From the NCBI GenBank assembly GCA_002171575.2, contig NHEI02000004.1, positions 1 through 8,670 of the forward strand: a stretch of DNA of 8,670 nucleotides, in the 5' to 3' direction. The position numbers were made by a program, and so were the translations under genes. Below the pieces are notes generated by a model, which did no database searches, had not been told where the DNA came from, and saw nothing but the letters and a program-made list of their open reading frames with translations. This document shows, piece after piece, positions 1 through 7,619 of the stretch (positions are counted from its first letter, which is position 1; each line of letters opens with the position of its first letter). This DNA is from Flavobacteriaceae bacterium TMED81. GTDB taxonomy: Bacteria > Bacteroidota > Bacteroidia > Flavobacteriales > Flavobacteriaceae.

Positions 1-103
1 TAAAATTTGAATTTTAATATAATTTTTATGTTTTGTAGATAAAAAATAAGTCAAAAAGTTTAAGATTGTTTGTGTGATAGTTTTTAATTTAGAGGGCTAA
101 ATC
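1..103 (+). promoter_or_regulatory. AT-rich leader upstream of ftsE
   Basis: This leader is over 75% A+T by eye. It contains a small perfect inverted repeat at 1-16 (TAAAATT, two-base loop, AATTTTA), which might be the tail of a terminator for a gene to the left; it has no GC stem, so this is weak. TAGTTTTT at 78-85 matches 7 of 8 positions of the Bacteroidota -7 consensus TAnnTTTG, but I see no good TTG or TTTG at the -33 distance. AGAGGG at 91-96, seven bases before the ATG at 104, resembles a Shine-Dalgarno, which is uncommon in this phylum. No coding signal is visible. Confidence 0.3.
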
Positions 104-784
104 ATGGATAAACACATTATTTCGTTTGAGGGCGCCACGATCTCACAAGATAAAAAAGTGGTTTTACGTGATGTTTCTTTTACACTTGAACCAGGTGCAT
201 TTGTCTATCTGATCGGGAGGACAGGTACTGGAAAAAGTAGCTTATTAAAAACGCTTTATGGCGATATCAAGCTCCAAGATGGAAAAGGGAAAGTAGTTGA
301 TTGTGATTTACTAAAGTTGCGAGAGCGGCATATTCCAGATTTGCGACGACAACTCGGGGTTGTTTTTCAAGACTTTCAACTTCTTTCTGACCGCAGCGTG
401 GAGCGAAACCTCGACTTTGTCTTACGGGCAACGGGCTGGAAATCAGTTGACAAACGAACAGAACGTATTTCAAAGGTATTGGAAGCTGTGGGACTTGAAG
501 ACAAACTCAAGTTCTTCCCCCATGAACTTTCGGGAGGCGAACAGCAACGTATTGCGATTGCGCGCGCTTTGCTGAACGAACCAAAGCTCATCTTGGCCGA
601 CGAGCCAACGGGAAATTTAGATCCAATTACAAGCGAAGAAGTAATGAAACTCCTTCATGAAATCAACCAACAGGGAACAACGATTTTGATGGCGACGCAC
701 GATTTTGGGTTGATATCAAAATTTCCCAAAAGAACCTTGATGTGTGAGGATCAACAGGTTGTTGAGGTGAAATCAAAATCCTAA
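104..784 (+). CDS. ftsE: Cell division ABC transporter ATP-binding protein FtsE
   Basis: This 226-residue ABC ATPase is the usual length for FtsE. The full set of nucleotide-binding motifs is present: Walker A GRTGTGKSS (38-46), Q-loop Q89 in VFQDFQLL, signature LSGGEQQR (142-149), Walker B LILADEP (D166, catalytic E167) and H-loop H199 in MATHD. LRRQLGVVFQD, the LSDRSV stretch, DEPTGNLD and MATHDFGLIS closely follow FtsE from well-studied bacteria, which favours FtsE over the related LolD/MacB ATPases. Known role: FtsE works at the inner face of the membrane with the permease FtsX to control peptidoglycan hydrolysis at the septum. No ftsX lies beside it here; the gene is followed within 3 bases by glycosyltransferases. 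The ATG at 104 is supported by an AGAGGG seven bases upstream and by the normal N-terminus. A LolD-like role is less likely but possible. Confidence 0.9.
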   Translation: MDKHIISFEGATISQDKKVVLRDVSFTLEPGAFVYLIGRTGTGKSSLLKTLYGDIKLQDGKGKVVDCDLLKLRERHIPDLRRQLGVVFQDFQLLSDRSVERNLDFVLRATGWKSVDKRTERISKVLEAVGLEDKLKFFPHELSGGEQQRIAIARALLNEPKLILADEPTGNLDPITSEEVMKLLHEINQQGTTILMATHDFGLISKFPKRTLMCEDQQVVEVKSKS

Positions 785-787
785 GTC

Positions 788-1663
788 TTGTTATCCATTT
801 GCATTCCGACTTATAACACTGATTGCTCAGAACTTTTAGATATTTTGGCAGAACAGATTGCCCAACTCGAAGAAGCTGTAGAGGTATTAGTCTGTGATGA
901 TTTTTCGACAGATGATGTCCGTAAGAATCAAGAAGCTTGTGAGCGAAATGGGTTTTCATTTTTTGAAAATCAATCAAATTTAGGGAGCATTTCAACAAGG
1001 ATTAAATTGGCTAAAAATAGTAGTTTCAATTGGCTGCTTTTTATCGATGCTGACATGTTACCAAAGACAGATGAATATGTAATTAAATACACAAATTTCG
1101 TCACATTTAACAACGCTGACGTTGCAATTGGTGGCTGTTGTTATGCAAACGAAATAAAACCATTTAGTCTCCGTTTGCGGTATGGGAGGAATCGAGAGGA
1201 AATAAGTGCCGAAAAGAGACAGCTGAATCCGTACAACTCCATTTTATTTGGAAACGTTTTGATAAAAAAAGAATTATTTAGTGAAGTTTTTAATGACTTT
1301 CAGGACAATGCTTATGGAGAAGACATTTACTTGTCTTCATCTCTAAAATCACTAAATAAAGATGTTGTTCATTTACCAAACGAAACATATCACTTGGGGC
1401 TTGAAAACAACAGAGAATTTGTTAAAAAAATTCAAAAGTCTGGAGCGATGCATGCCAGGCTTGATTCCAATTCTGCATTAGATCTATCCCATAGCAAACT
1501 TGTAAGAACATATTCACTTTTAAATAGGTATATGTTACACAATCTGGTGAGATTAGCGCTGACGATCTCAAGTCCATTTCTTAAAACAGTGCTATATGTA
1601 TTTGGGGCACCTATACTTTTTGTTGATTTGCTGAGGTTATTCTATTTCTTAAAAGCAAAGTAA
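788..1663 (+). CDS. Family 2 glycosyltransferase (GT-A fold), first of three
   Basis: This 291-residue protein begins directly with the first Rossmann-like strand and loop, LSICIPTYN (2-10), as GT2 enzymes do. The nucleotide-sugar site includes the acidic pair D37-D38 in CDDFS and the metal-binding DAD at 87-89 (FIDADM). GED at 177-179 in AYGEDIYLSS is the likely catalytic-base region, followed by H202. Residues about 250-288 are hydrophobic and could form a membrane-associated or membrane-spanning tail. The start must be TTG at 788: the codons just upstream are GTC and the TAA of ftsE in the same frame, and the next ATG would remove the sugar-nucleotide core. The donor and acceptor sugars cannot be read from sequence. 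By family it would transfer a sugar onto a lipid-linked or surface glycan at the cytoplasmic face. GC content is lower than in ftsE, especially in the second half. Confidence 0.85.
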   Translation: MLSICIPTYNTDCSELLDILAEQIAQLEEAVEVLVCDDFSTDDVRKNQEACERNGFSFFENQSNLGSISTRIKLAKNSSFNWLLFIDADMLPKTDEYVIKYTNFVTFNNADVAIGGCCYANEIKPFSLRLRYGRNREEISAEKRQLNPYNSILFGNVLIKKELFSEVFNDFQDNAYGEDIYLSSSLKSLNKDVVHLPNETYHLGLENNREFVKKIQKSGAMHARLDSNSALDLSHSKLVRTYSLLNRYMLHNLVRLALTISSPFLKTVLYVFGAPILFVDLLRLFYFLKAK

Positions 1664-2596
1664 ATGGATGTCTATTTCTCAGTTGTAATACCGCTATACA
1701 ATAAAGAGGCATATGTTGCAAAAACTCTAAATAGTGTGTTAAATCAAACTTATCGAAACTTTGAGGTTATCATTGTAAATGACTGTTCGACCGATAACAG
1801 TTTGGATGTCGTTAAAGCAGCTCGTGATCATCGAATAAAGATCATTGAGCACAGCGAGAATAAGGGGCTTTCTGCATCTAGAAATACAGGGATAAACGCA
1901 GCGACACACCTCTATATTGCCTTTTTGGATGCTGACGACTATTGGGATTCCACTTATTTAGAAACAATACGGAACCTTGTAAAAGAATACCCAGAGGAAT
2001 CTGTTTTTGCTACCCATTACAGAGAAAATTACAATGACAAATTTTTTGTTCCAAAATCAAAACTTCCAAGTAATACTAAAGTGAAGTCAGTCGTGATCAA
2101 CGATTTTTTTAAAATAAATTTGGGACGTTTGATTCTCACGCAAAGTTGTATTGTGGTTCATAAAAGCGTCTTTAAAAAGACCGGGTATTACAATGAAGAT
2201 GTGACTTTTGCTGAAGATATTGATTTTTATATTCGTTGTTTTTCTGATTATAATCTGGCTTTTCACACCCAACACCTATGTACAATTTTATGTCATGACC
2301 CTAATAGTATAACCAGGAACTCGAATTCTAAAAAAATATATCCTAAATTAGAAGAATACCTCAGCGGATCTGACCGCCAGAAAAAGTTTATTAATTTCTA
2401 TTTCTATTGCTTTTGCCAAAAACTAAAAGGTGAAAGAAAATTTGAGGAGATGAAAATTTTGCGTAAAAAAATAGATCTTAAATTCTTAAATTTTACGCAA
2501 CGTATTTTATTGTTATCGCCCTTGTTTGTTTATCGGCCTGTAGTCGTATTTAAGAAAATTCTAAAGTCATTTGGAATTGAACTAAACTCCTATTGA
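1664..2596 (+). CDS. Family 2 glycosyltransferase, second of three
   Basis: This is a 310-residue GT2 enzyme with a textbook N-terminal domain. It shows FSVVIPLYNKE (5-15), VNDCSTDNS (38-46), KGLSASRNTG (67-76) and the DxD metal site DAD at 89-91 in LDADDYW. SCIVVHKSVF (161-170) and AED at 183-185 in FAEDIDFYIR mark the acceptor and catalytic-base half. The C-terminus after about residue 230 is basic and aromatic, with a short hydrophobic patch near 280-298, suggesting peripheral membrane association. The ATG follows the preceding TAA with no gap, so translation is probably coupled by termination and re-initiation; no Shine-Dalgarno is visible. Substrate is unknown; a hexose or HexNAc transferase for a surface polysaccharide is the family expectation. 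Hand-counted lines inside this gene have about 27-33% GC, clearly below ftsE or typA. Confidence 0.87.
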   Translation: MDVYFSVVIPLYNKEAYVAKTLNSVLNQTYRNFEVIIVNDCSTDNSLDVVKAARDHRIKIIEHSENKGLSASRNTGINAATHLYIAFLDADDYWDSTYLETIRNLVKEYPEESVFATHYRENYNDKFFVPKSKLPSNTKVKSVVINDFFKINLGRLILTQSCIVVHKSVFKKTGYYNEDVTFAEDIDFYIRCFSDYNLAFHTQHLCTILCHDPNSITRNSNSKKIYPKLEEYLSGSDRQKKFINFYFYCFCQKLKGERKFEEMKILRKKIDLKFLNFTQRILLLSPLFVYRPVVVFKKILKSFGIELNSY

Positions 2597-2597
2597 A

Positions 2598-3506
2598 ATG
2601 ATAAAGCTTTCAGTTCACATGATGACCTTTAATTGTGAAAAGTATATCGATCAATCGCTGAAATCGGTTCTTCGTCAACAAACAACATTCCCATTCGAAG
2701 TCATTATTTCAGACGATGCTTCAACAGACAACACCTATCAAATCATTACAGATATAGCTGAAAAGCATGATTTTATCAAGCCGCATCAAAACAAAGATAA
2801 TTTAGGGATCTTAAAGAACTTTGTCGCAACGCTCCACAGGTGTAAAGGAGAGTATGTTTTTGACTTAGCTGGCGACGATTGGTTGTCAGACCCTTATGCG
2901 CTTCAAACTTTGGTGAATGAATTGGATCGAAATCCAAGCTATGGTTTTGTCGATAGTGGGTTTGATGTTTTCCATGAGCGTACAGAAAAAATCAAGCCAT
3001 TTTTTAATAAAAAAATACTTTTGGGCACAAAAGAAGATTACATAAGATTTCAACAGGTTTATGGAAACTATTTAATGGGTTGTTGCTTCAGAACAAAGAT
3101 GCTTCTAGAAATTGTTGACTTTACACGCTACATCGAGATTGGCATAGATTACGAAGACTATCCCATCTTGACTGATCTTGTATTTCATGCGGACTTTGGA
3201 TTGATCCCAGTGGTGTTGAGCGTATACCGTAAGCATCGTTTATCTCACTCAAATAACACGGAATCTTTTCTAAAAACGAAATTGTTTTTTGCTGATAAAT
3301 ATGACTTTTCAGAGCAAGATATTCAAAAAATACACAAGGCGCATCACAATCATCAATTACACAACGCAAGCTTAATCAGTGACAAAAAATCTGGGCGCAA
3401 ACATTATAAACCCTTACAACAACCTATTCTTCGCAATTTTGTGTATTTCTTATCGAGTCAGAGTCACCTTGCACGAAGATTTTTTACCCTTTTTCGAAAA
3501 ATCTAA
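2598..3506 (+). CDS. Family 2 glycosyltransferase, third of three
   Basis: This 302-residue GT2-family protein has LSVHMMTFNCEKYI (4-17), FEVIISDDASTDNT (33-46) and, instead of a DxD, AGDDW at 91-95. That fits the EGDDYW variant common in one GT2 subgroup. YEDYP (185-189) and the following VYRKHRLSHSNN (209-220) resemble that subgroup's acceptor-side loop, normally YR.H..S.S. The C-terminus is rich in histidine and lysine and ends in a basic tail. The ATG lies one base after the TGA of the second glycosyltransferase, so it belongs to the same transcript. Its 3' end overlaps the convergent wzx by 23 bp. Sampled lines have about 42-43% GC, closer to ftsE than to the two preceding glycosyltransferases. 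The sugar transferred is unknown. Confidence 0.85.
   Translation: MIKLSVHMMTFNCEKYIDQSLKSVLRQQTTFPFEVIISDDASTDNTYQIITDIAEKHDFIKPHQNKDNLGILKNFVATLHRCKGEYVFDLAGDDWLSDPYALQTLVNELDRNPSYGFVDSGFDVFHERTEKIKPFFNKKILLGTKEDYIRFQQVYGNYLMGCCFRTKMLLEIVDFTRYIEIGIDYEDYPILTDLVFHADFGLIPVVLSVYRKHRLSHSNNTESFLKTKLFFADKYDFSEQDIQKIHKAHHNHQLHNASLISDKKSGRKHYKPLQQPILRNFVYFLSSQSHLARRFFTLFRKI
3484..3506. other. Convergent 3' overlap of glycosyltransferase and wzx genes
   Basis: The stop codon of the plus-strand glycosyltransferase (3504-3506) lies inside wzx, and the stop of minus-strand wzx (3484-3486) lies inside the glycosyltransferase, so 23 bp are coding on both strands. A perfect 12-bp palindrome, TTTTTCGAAAAA, occupies 3490-3501. 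It has only one C-G step at the centre and no GC stem, so it is not a standard terminator. Confidence 0.85.
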
Positions 3507-4755
3507 AACGCTTTCCAAAGTAAATCACCGCCCACAACAAATACAAGAAATAGGTTCCGGCAAAAGCAATAGACGCTCCAACGACTCCATACATTTCTAC
3601 AAGCAATACACTCAGACCAAAAAATATAAGGCCTGAAATCAACTCTGATAAAACAAAGACTGTTGTTAGCTTTTTTGCGAACATAATAAATGAAACGGTA
3701 AACGAAAGCAGTTTTAAAAACGTGCCCAACAACTCCCATTTCAACAGAAAAATAGCTTCTAAAAAATTCGTCGTGTATAACAATGATATAACATCACTGC
3801 CAAACAAAAAGATTAGCAGCATCGCAGGAAATGCTACGGCAAATAAGAATTTGACACCCCAAAGAACAACTTTCAACATTTCCTGTCCTGTATTGGCTTC
3901 AACGAGTTTTGGCAGATAGTACAAGGATATTGATGAAATTGCCAAACCGCTCATAAACAGAGATAGTCTGCTATACCCTTCCCAGTAGGAAGCAAGTTTA
4001 ACCCCCGAATGTTCAACAAGCAAAGTTCGAATTGTGATAAGTACAGAGGGAAACACGATTGCTGCAACTGCTGACATTGCTGTAAAAGACAGTACTGGTT
4101 TAAATACAAACAGACGAAAAGGTTTATCGAAAAGCACTCGACCAAAATGCCGCGATTTACGAATGTGAAAACAATAGGTCAAAAGCAAGATCACACTTGG
4201 AACAAAAACACTCAAGATTAGCCCAATCTTATTTGCATAATAAATAAAAGCGGTAGAGACTCCCAAAGTCAACAGAGCAGAAATCAAAGTTGATTGCACG
4301 ATGATTTTATACGATTTCAAGCCATGAAAAAAGGATTGCATCAGGGTATGAAAAACAAAACAGAGCAAACTCAACACAATTCCCCTTGTTAGCCAAGGAA
4401 TAAGTTCACGATCGTTATCACCCAACTGTAAAAGGTCCAAGATTTGATCGTGTAGAACAAAATAAAGAGCAATGGAAATAAAAAATCCAAGGAGCATAAG
4501 TGTTAAGCATGCCTGTAAAATAAACGTTTGACGGTCTTTATATTCTCCAGAGAGATACTTCACGGCACCTTCGTATACCCCTGCCCCGCTGATTTGCTGA
4601 AGGATTGTGAATACACTTTTTAAATTACCTACAAATAACAAAGCAGGAGAGCCTAAAAACACAACAATCACTTTGTTGATAATAAGTGAAGAAATGGCTT
4701 TGACAAACTGCGCAATCCCGTTTAGAACTGTATATAACGTCCCTTTTGAAATCAT
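3484..4755 (-). CDS. wzx: WzxE-like lipid-linked glycan flippase (O-antigen translocase)
   Basis: This 423-residue, very hydrophobic protein has about a dozen predicted membrane segments, typical of the MOP/polysaccharide-synthesis flippase superfamily. Compared from memory with E. coli WzxE, it keeps GAG..EGAVKY (57-67), YWEGYSRLS (257-265), LYYLPKL (278-284) and a WELLG..LK element (340-348), all at the expected relative positions. Known role: Wzx proteins move undecaprenyl-diphosphate-linked oligosaccharide units from the cytoplasmic to the periplasmic leaflet. The ATG at 4755-4753 overlaps the TGA of the upstream transferase by one base (TGATG), a strong sign of translational coupling. 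It is the last gene of the typA-side transcript and ends 23 bp inside the third glycosyltransferase. No Wzy polymerase or O-antigen ligase is seen in the window. The exact substrate is not known. Confidence 0.87.
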   Translation of the reverse strand: MISKGTLYTVLNGIAQFVKAISSLIINKVIVVFLGSPALLFVGNLKSVFTILQQISGAGVYEGAVKYLSGEYKDRQTFILQACLTLMLLGFFISIALYFVLHDQILDLLQLGDNDRELIPWLTRGIVLSLLCFVFHTLMQSFFHGLKSYKIIVQSTLISALLTLGVSTAFIYYANKIGLILSVFVPSVILLLTYCFHIRKSRHFGRVLFDKPFRLFVFKPVLSFTAMSAVAAIVFPSVLITIRTLLVEHSGVKLASYWEGYSRLSLFMSGLAISSISLYYLPKLVEANTGQEMLKVVLWGVKFLFAVAFPAMLLIFLFGSDVISLLYTTNFLEAIFLLKWELLGTFLKLLSFTVSFIMFAKKLTTVFVLSELISGLIFFGLSVLLVEMYGVVGASIAFAGTYFLYLLWAVIYFGKRFRFFEKG

Positions 4756-5729
4756 CAGTTGATCAGCTTTTCGAGAATGGAGTAGTTTGCGATGTTGATC
4801 TTATAAAAATCATGGGTCAGGGTGCTCCCCCCAAAACTCTCTTTCCAATAACTCAATGTGTGATTAAGCACTCGACCATTGTCCTCGTTGGAGTGACCAA
4901 AACTAAAATAATCAAATGCGCTACTTTTCTCTTGAATAATATGAGCAAATAGTGCAGAAAGTGCATCCGTAGATTTCCCGTGAGGGGTTGCAGAAATATA
5001 CTGTGCCAAAGATGTTTTTGTGGTATTAAATAAGGTTGTTCCGCCGAGAATTTTATCTCCTTCATAAATATCGTATTGTTTGATATGGTCTGGAAATGTA
5101 TCTTTTAAGAACTGAATTTCTTGTAGAGAATGTACGGGTGTACCCCCATGGCTAATTTGCAAATTGGGAATAAGGACCACATTCCAAAACGGTTCCATAT
5201 TGTCTGTTTCACGGATTTGGAAATGGTGTGAATTGGCCGATTTGATTTTTCGCTTTCGATTTTCATTGGGTTTAAAGGAAGATGGCCGTAAACAAATCGC
5301 AGCGTCTCTGCGATATAGTTCCGCCTTGGTAACAAACAAAGCATATTGAATTTCTTCGGATGGCTGTAGGTGGTAAAGAGCCGGGGTTTGCTTGATGATG
5401 AGATTTAAAAATCCTTTGTCAGCGTAGTATTTCAATAGTACTGCAAAAGCAGCCAAAGCATCACTGAGCTTTATTTGTTTTGGCAACACCAATCCCCCAT
5501 AACTCAAACCTTGATGGGAATAAATTGTTTGTTCACTACTATTGGCGGGAAAAACGGCAATGAGCTTTTCGTTCTTATAAACCAAAAGTGAGGCATCTGT
5601 AAAACGATCGCCATGATAACCGATAAATTTACGTGTGAGCATAAAAGTTCCATTCTTGGACCTTTTTACAAAATCATCCCAAACATCTCTGAGGGAATCA
5701 TGATATCGCTCAATATTAAATCCTTTCAT
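4755..5729 (-). CDS. FemAB/GNAT-like acyl- or aminoacyl-transferase
   Basis: The predicted protein has 324 residues from the chosen start and resembles the FemAB/GNAT-fold proteins common in Bacteroidota, which carry two related acyltransferase-like halves. Supporting features are an early DRFTDASLLVYKNEKLIAVFPA strand pair (41-62, one half of the fold), HQGLSYGGLV (72-81), then a second half with IYEGDKILGGTTLF (221-234), QYISATP (243-249), DYFSFGHSNEDNG (273-285) and YWKESFG (294-300). ATG at 5729 is preferred: an in-frame ATG at 5804 would add 25 residues that overlap the end of typA and look unlike a folded start. The gene lies 34 bases after typA and is coupled to wzx by TGATG. In enterobacterial common antigen clusters an acetyltransferase (WecD) also sits near WzxE, so N-acylation of an amino sugar in the lipid-linked glycan is a reasonable guess. 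Peptide transfer to a cell-wall precursor is the alternative. Confidence 0.7.
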   Translation of the reverse strand: MKGFNIERYHDSLRDVWDDFVKRSKNGTFMLTRKFIGYHGDRFTDASLLVYKNEKLIAVFPANSSEQTIYSHQGLSYGGLVLPKQIKLSDALAAFAVLLKYYADKGFLNLIIKQTPALYHLQPSEEIQYALFVTKAELYRRDAAICLRPSSFKPNENRKRKIKSANSHHFQIRETDNMEPFWNVVLIPNLQISHGGTPVHSLQEIQFLKDTFPDHIKQYDIYEGDKILGGTTLFNTTKTSLAQYISATPHGKSTDALSALFAHIIQEKSSAFDYFSFGHSNEDNGRVLNHTLSYWKESFGGSTLTHDFYKINIANYSILEKLIN

Positions 5730-5763
5730 GCACTGATTATAAAACGTAAAATTACTCAATAAA

Positions 5764-7569
5764 TTACCCGATTTGTTTTTCCTGCCGTTTGCGCTCGTTT
5801 TCATCGAGATAGATTTTTCGTAATCGTTGGGAGTTGGGAGTTACCTCCACATACTCATCTTTTTGAATATACTCCAATGCCTCTTCTAAGCTAAACTGAA
5901 TCGGAGGTGCGAGCTTGACTTTATCATCAGATCCCGCAGCACGCACATTGGATAATTTTTTCGTCTTGGTTACATTGACAACCAAGTCATCCGCTCGCGA
6001 ATTTTCACCAATCACTTGTCCCGTATAAATTTCCTCTCCGGGGTGGATGAAAAATTTACCACGATCCTGCAATTTATCCAAGGAATAAGGGATGGCCGTC
6101 CCCTTCTCCATCGAAATCAAAGAGCCATTGATTCGACCTTGAATTTCCCCTTTGTAGGGTTCGAAGGCAGTAAATCGGTGATTCATAATGGCCTCCCCTG
6201 CTGTCGCGGTGAGAAGTTGGTTTCGCAGGCCAATAATTCCGCGTGATGGGATCTTGAATGAGCAAATCATTCGTCCTCCCTTTGGTTCCATGGCTACGAT
6301 CTCTCCCTTTCGTGTGGTAACCATTTCAACTGCTTTGCCAGAAACCTCCTCTGGCAAGTCAATGGTAAGTTCTTCAACTGGTTCACACTTTTTTCCATCA
6401 ATCTCTTTGATAATGACTTGTGGCTGCCCGATTTGAAGTTCATAGCCCTCTCTACGCATGGTTTCGATCAGCACAGACAAATGCAAAACCCCACGCCCAT
6501 ATACGATAAACTTGTCGGCTGTATCGGTTTCTTCCAATCTCATGGCAAGGTTTCGTTCGAGCTCTCTCTCCAAGCGGTCTTTGATATGACGAGACGTTAC
6601 AAATTTTCCTTCCTTTCCAAAAAAGGGCGAATCATTAATTGTGAACAACATACTCATCGTGGGTTCATCAATCGCAATGGTTGGCAGCCCCTCTGGCGAA
6701 GCAATATCCGCAACAGTATCTCCGATTTCAAAATCATCTAAACCGACAATGGCGCACAAATCACCCGCTACAACCTGCTCTACCTTTTTTCTCCCTAAAC
6801 CATCAAAGACTAGCAATTCTTTGATTTTGGACTTTACGACCGTTCCATCTCTTTTTACCAAAGAGACAGCATCAGCAGCTTTCAACTCACCTCGGTGCAA
6901 TCGACCAATGGCAATCCGACCTGTAAATGAAGAATAATCCAATGAGGTGATCAGCATTTGTTTGGTTCCGTCTTCTACTTTTGGGGAGGGGATATGTTTG
7001 ATGACAGCATCCAGTAAGGGTTCAACCGAATCTGTTTGGACTTGATAATCCTCCGACATCCAGTTGTGTTTTGCTGATCCGTATAAGACTGGAAAATCAA
7101 GCTGCCATTCTTCTGCACCGAGCTCAAACATCAAGTCAAAAACCGCTTCATATACCTCTTCAGGAGTGCAGTTTTCTTTATCGACTTTATTGATAACGAC
7201 TATGGGCTTTAGCTTTAGATCAATTGCTTTTTGCAAAACAAAGCGAGTTTGAGGCATGGGTCCCTCAAAGGCATCAACCAACAACAAAACACCATCAGCC
7301 ATGTTGAGAACACGCTCAACTTCACCGCCAAAGTCGGCGTGACCAGGCGTGTCAATAATATTGATTTTGTTGCCCTTATACGGAACAGATACGTTTTTTG
7401 AGAGAATCGTAATGCCGCGTTCACGTTCCAAGTCGTTGTTGTCAAGAATCAACTCCCCTTTGGATTCATTTTCACGAAAAAGTTGACAGTGGTGAAGAAT
7501 CTTATCAACCAAAGTGGTTTTACCATGGTCTACGTGCGCGATAATCGCAATGTTACGGATATTTTTCAT
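5764..7569 (-). CDS. typA: Translational GTPase TypA/BipA
   Basis: This 601-residue protein is full length for TypA/BipA. The GTPase motifs are complete: G1 AHVDHGKTT (11-19), G2 in ERGITI (50-55, T54), G3 DTPGH (73-77), G4 NKVD (127-130) and G5 GSAK (164-167). EF-G-like domains II, III and V follow, and the C-terminal domain is special to BipA, with GRINGSLISMEKG and FIHPGEEIYTGQVIGE visible. Known role: a ribosome-binding GTPase that helps assembly of the 50S subunit and growth under cold or stress. The start is set at ATG 7569 (MKNIRNIAII). A TTG two codons upstream (7575) is in frame but less likely. The likely promoter lies about 20 bases upstream. Two envelope genes follow on the same strand with small or no gaps, so they may be co-transcribed. 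Confidence 0.96.
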   Translation of the reverse strand: MKNIRNIAIIAHVDHGKTTLVDKILHHCQLFRENESKGELILDNNDLERERGITILSKNVSVPYKGNKINIIDTPGHADFGGEVERVLNMADGVLLLVDAFEGPMPQTRFVLQKAIDLKLKPIVVINKVDKENCTPEEVYEAVFDLMFELGAEEWQLDFPVLYGSAKHNWMSEDYQVQTDSVEPLLDAVIKHIPSPKVEDGTKQMLITSLDYSSFTGRIAIGRLHRGELKAADAVSLVKRDGTVVKSKIKELLVFDGLGRKKVEQVVAGDLCAIVGLDDFEIGDTVADIASPEGLPTIAIDEPTMSMLFTINDSPFFGKEGKFVTSRHIKDRLERELERNLAMRLEETDTADKFIVYGRGVLHLSVLIETMRREGYELQIGQPQVIIKEIDGKKCEPVEELTIDLPEEVSGKAVEMVTTRKGEIVAMEPKGGRMICSFKIPSRGIIGLRNQLLTATAGEAIMNHRFTAFEPYKGEIQGRINGSLISMEKGTAIPYSLDKLQDRGKFFIHPGEEIYTGQVIGENSRADDLVVNVTKTKKLSNVRAAGSDDKVKLAPPIQFSLEEALEYIQKDEYVEVTPNSQRLRKIYLDENERKRQEKQIG

Positions 7570-7586
7570 TTCCAATTTTATCGGCG

Positions 7587-7594
7587 CAAATGTA
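7587..7594 (-). promoter_or_regulatory. Predicted -7 element of the typA promoter
   Basis: On the minus strand this reads TACATTTG, a perfect match to the Bacteroidota sigma-70-type -7 consensus TAnnTTTG, followed by CGCC as is common around start sites in this phylum. It lies 17 bases upstream of the typA ATG, implying a leader of only about 10-15 bases. No clear TTG or TTTG is visible at the -33 spacing, which lowers confidence. Confidence 0.5.
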
Positions 7595-7619
7595 CATTAT
7601 TTACAGCGAGTATGTCGGA

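Noticed and set aside
663..998. A 111-codon minus-strand open frame across the ftsE/glycosyltransferase junction
   Set aside because: It is a shadow of two well-supported genes, with no domain features.
3490..3501. TTTTTCGAAAAA palindrome as a bidirectional terminator
   Set aside because: The stem is all A/T apart from the central CG and would leave no loop, so it cannot form a stable terminator hairpin.
3379..3636. An 85-codon plus-strand open frame bridging the convergent overlap
   Set aside because: It overlaps both real genes in other frames, and its product is Asn/Lys/Ser-rich with no recognisable fold.
5730..5804. A 25-residue longer form of the FemAB/GNAT-like protein starting at 5804
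   Set aside because: It would overlap the typA C-terminus by 41 bp, and its sequence is rich in Asn, Lys and Ser without fold-like features; the ATG at 5729 leaves a normal 34-base gap.
6418..6741. A 107-codon open frame opposite typA
   Set aside because: It lies fully antisense to a conserved gene, has low-complexity composition and shows no recognisable motif.
7570..7575. TTG start for typA two codons upstream of the ATG
   Set aside because: ATG 7569 gives the standard MKNIRNIAII start and is the stronger codon; the difference is only two residues.
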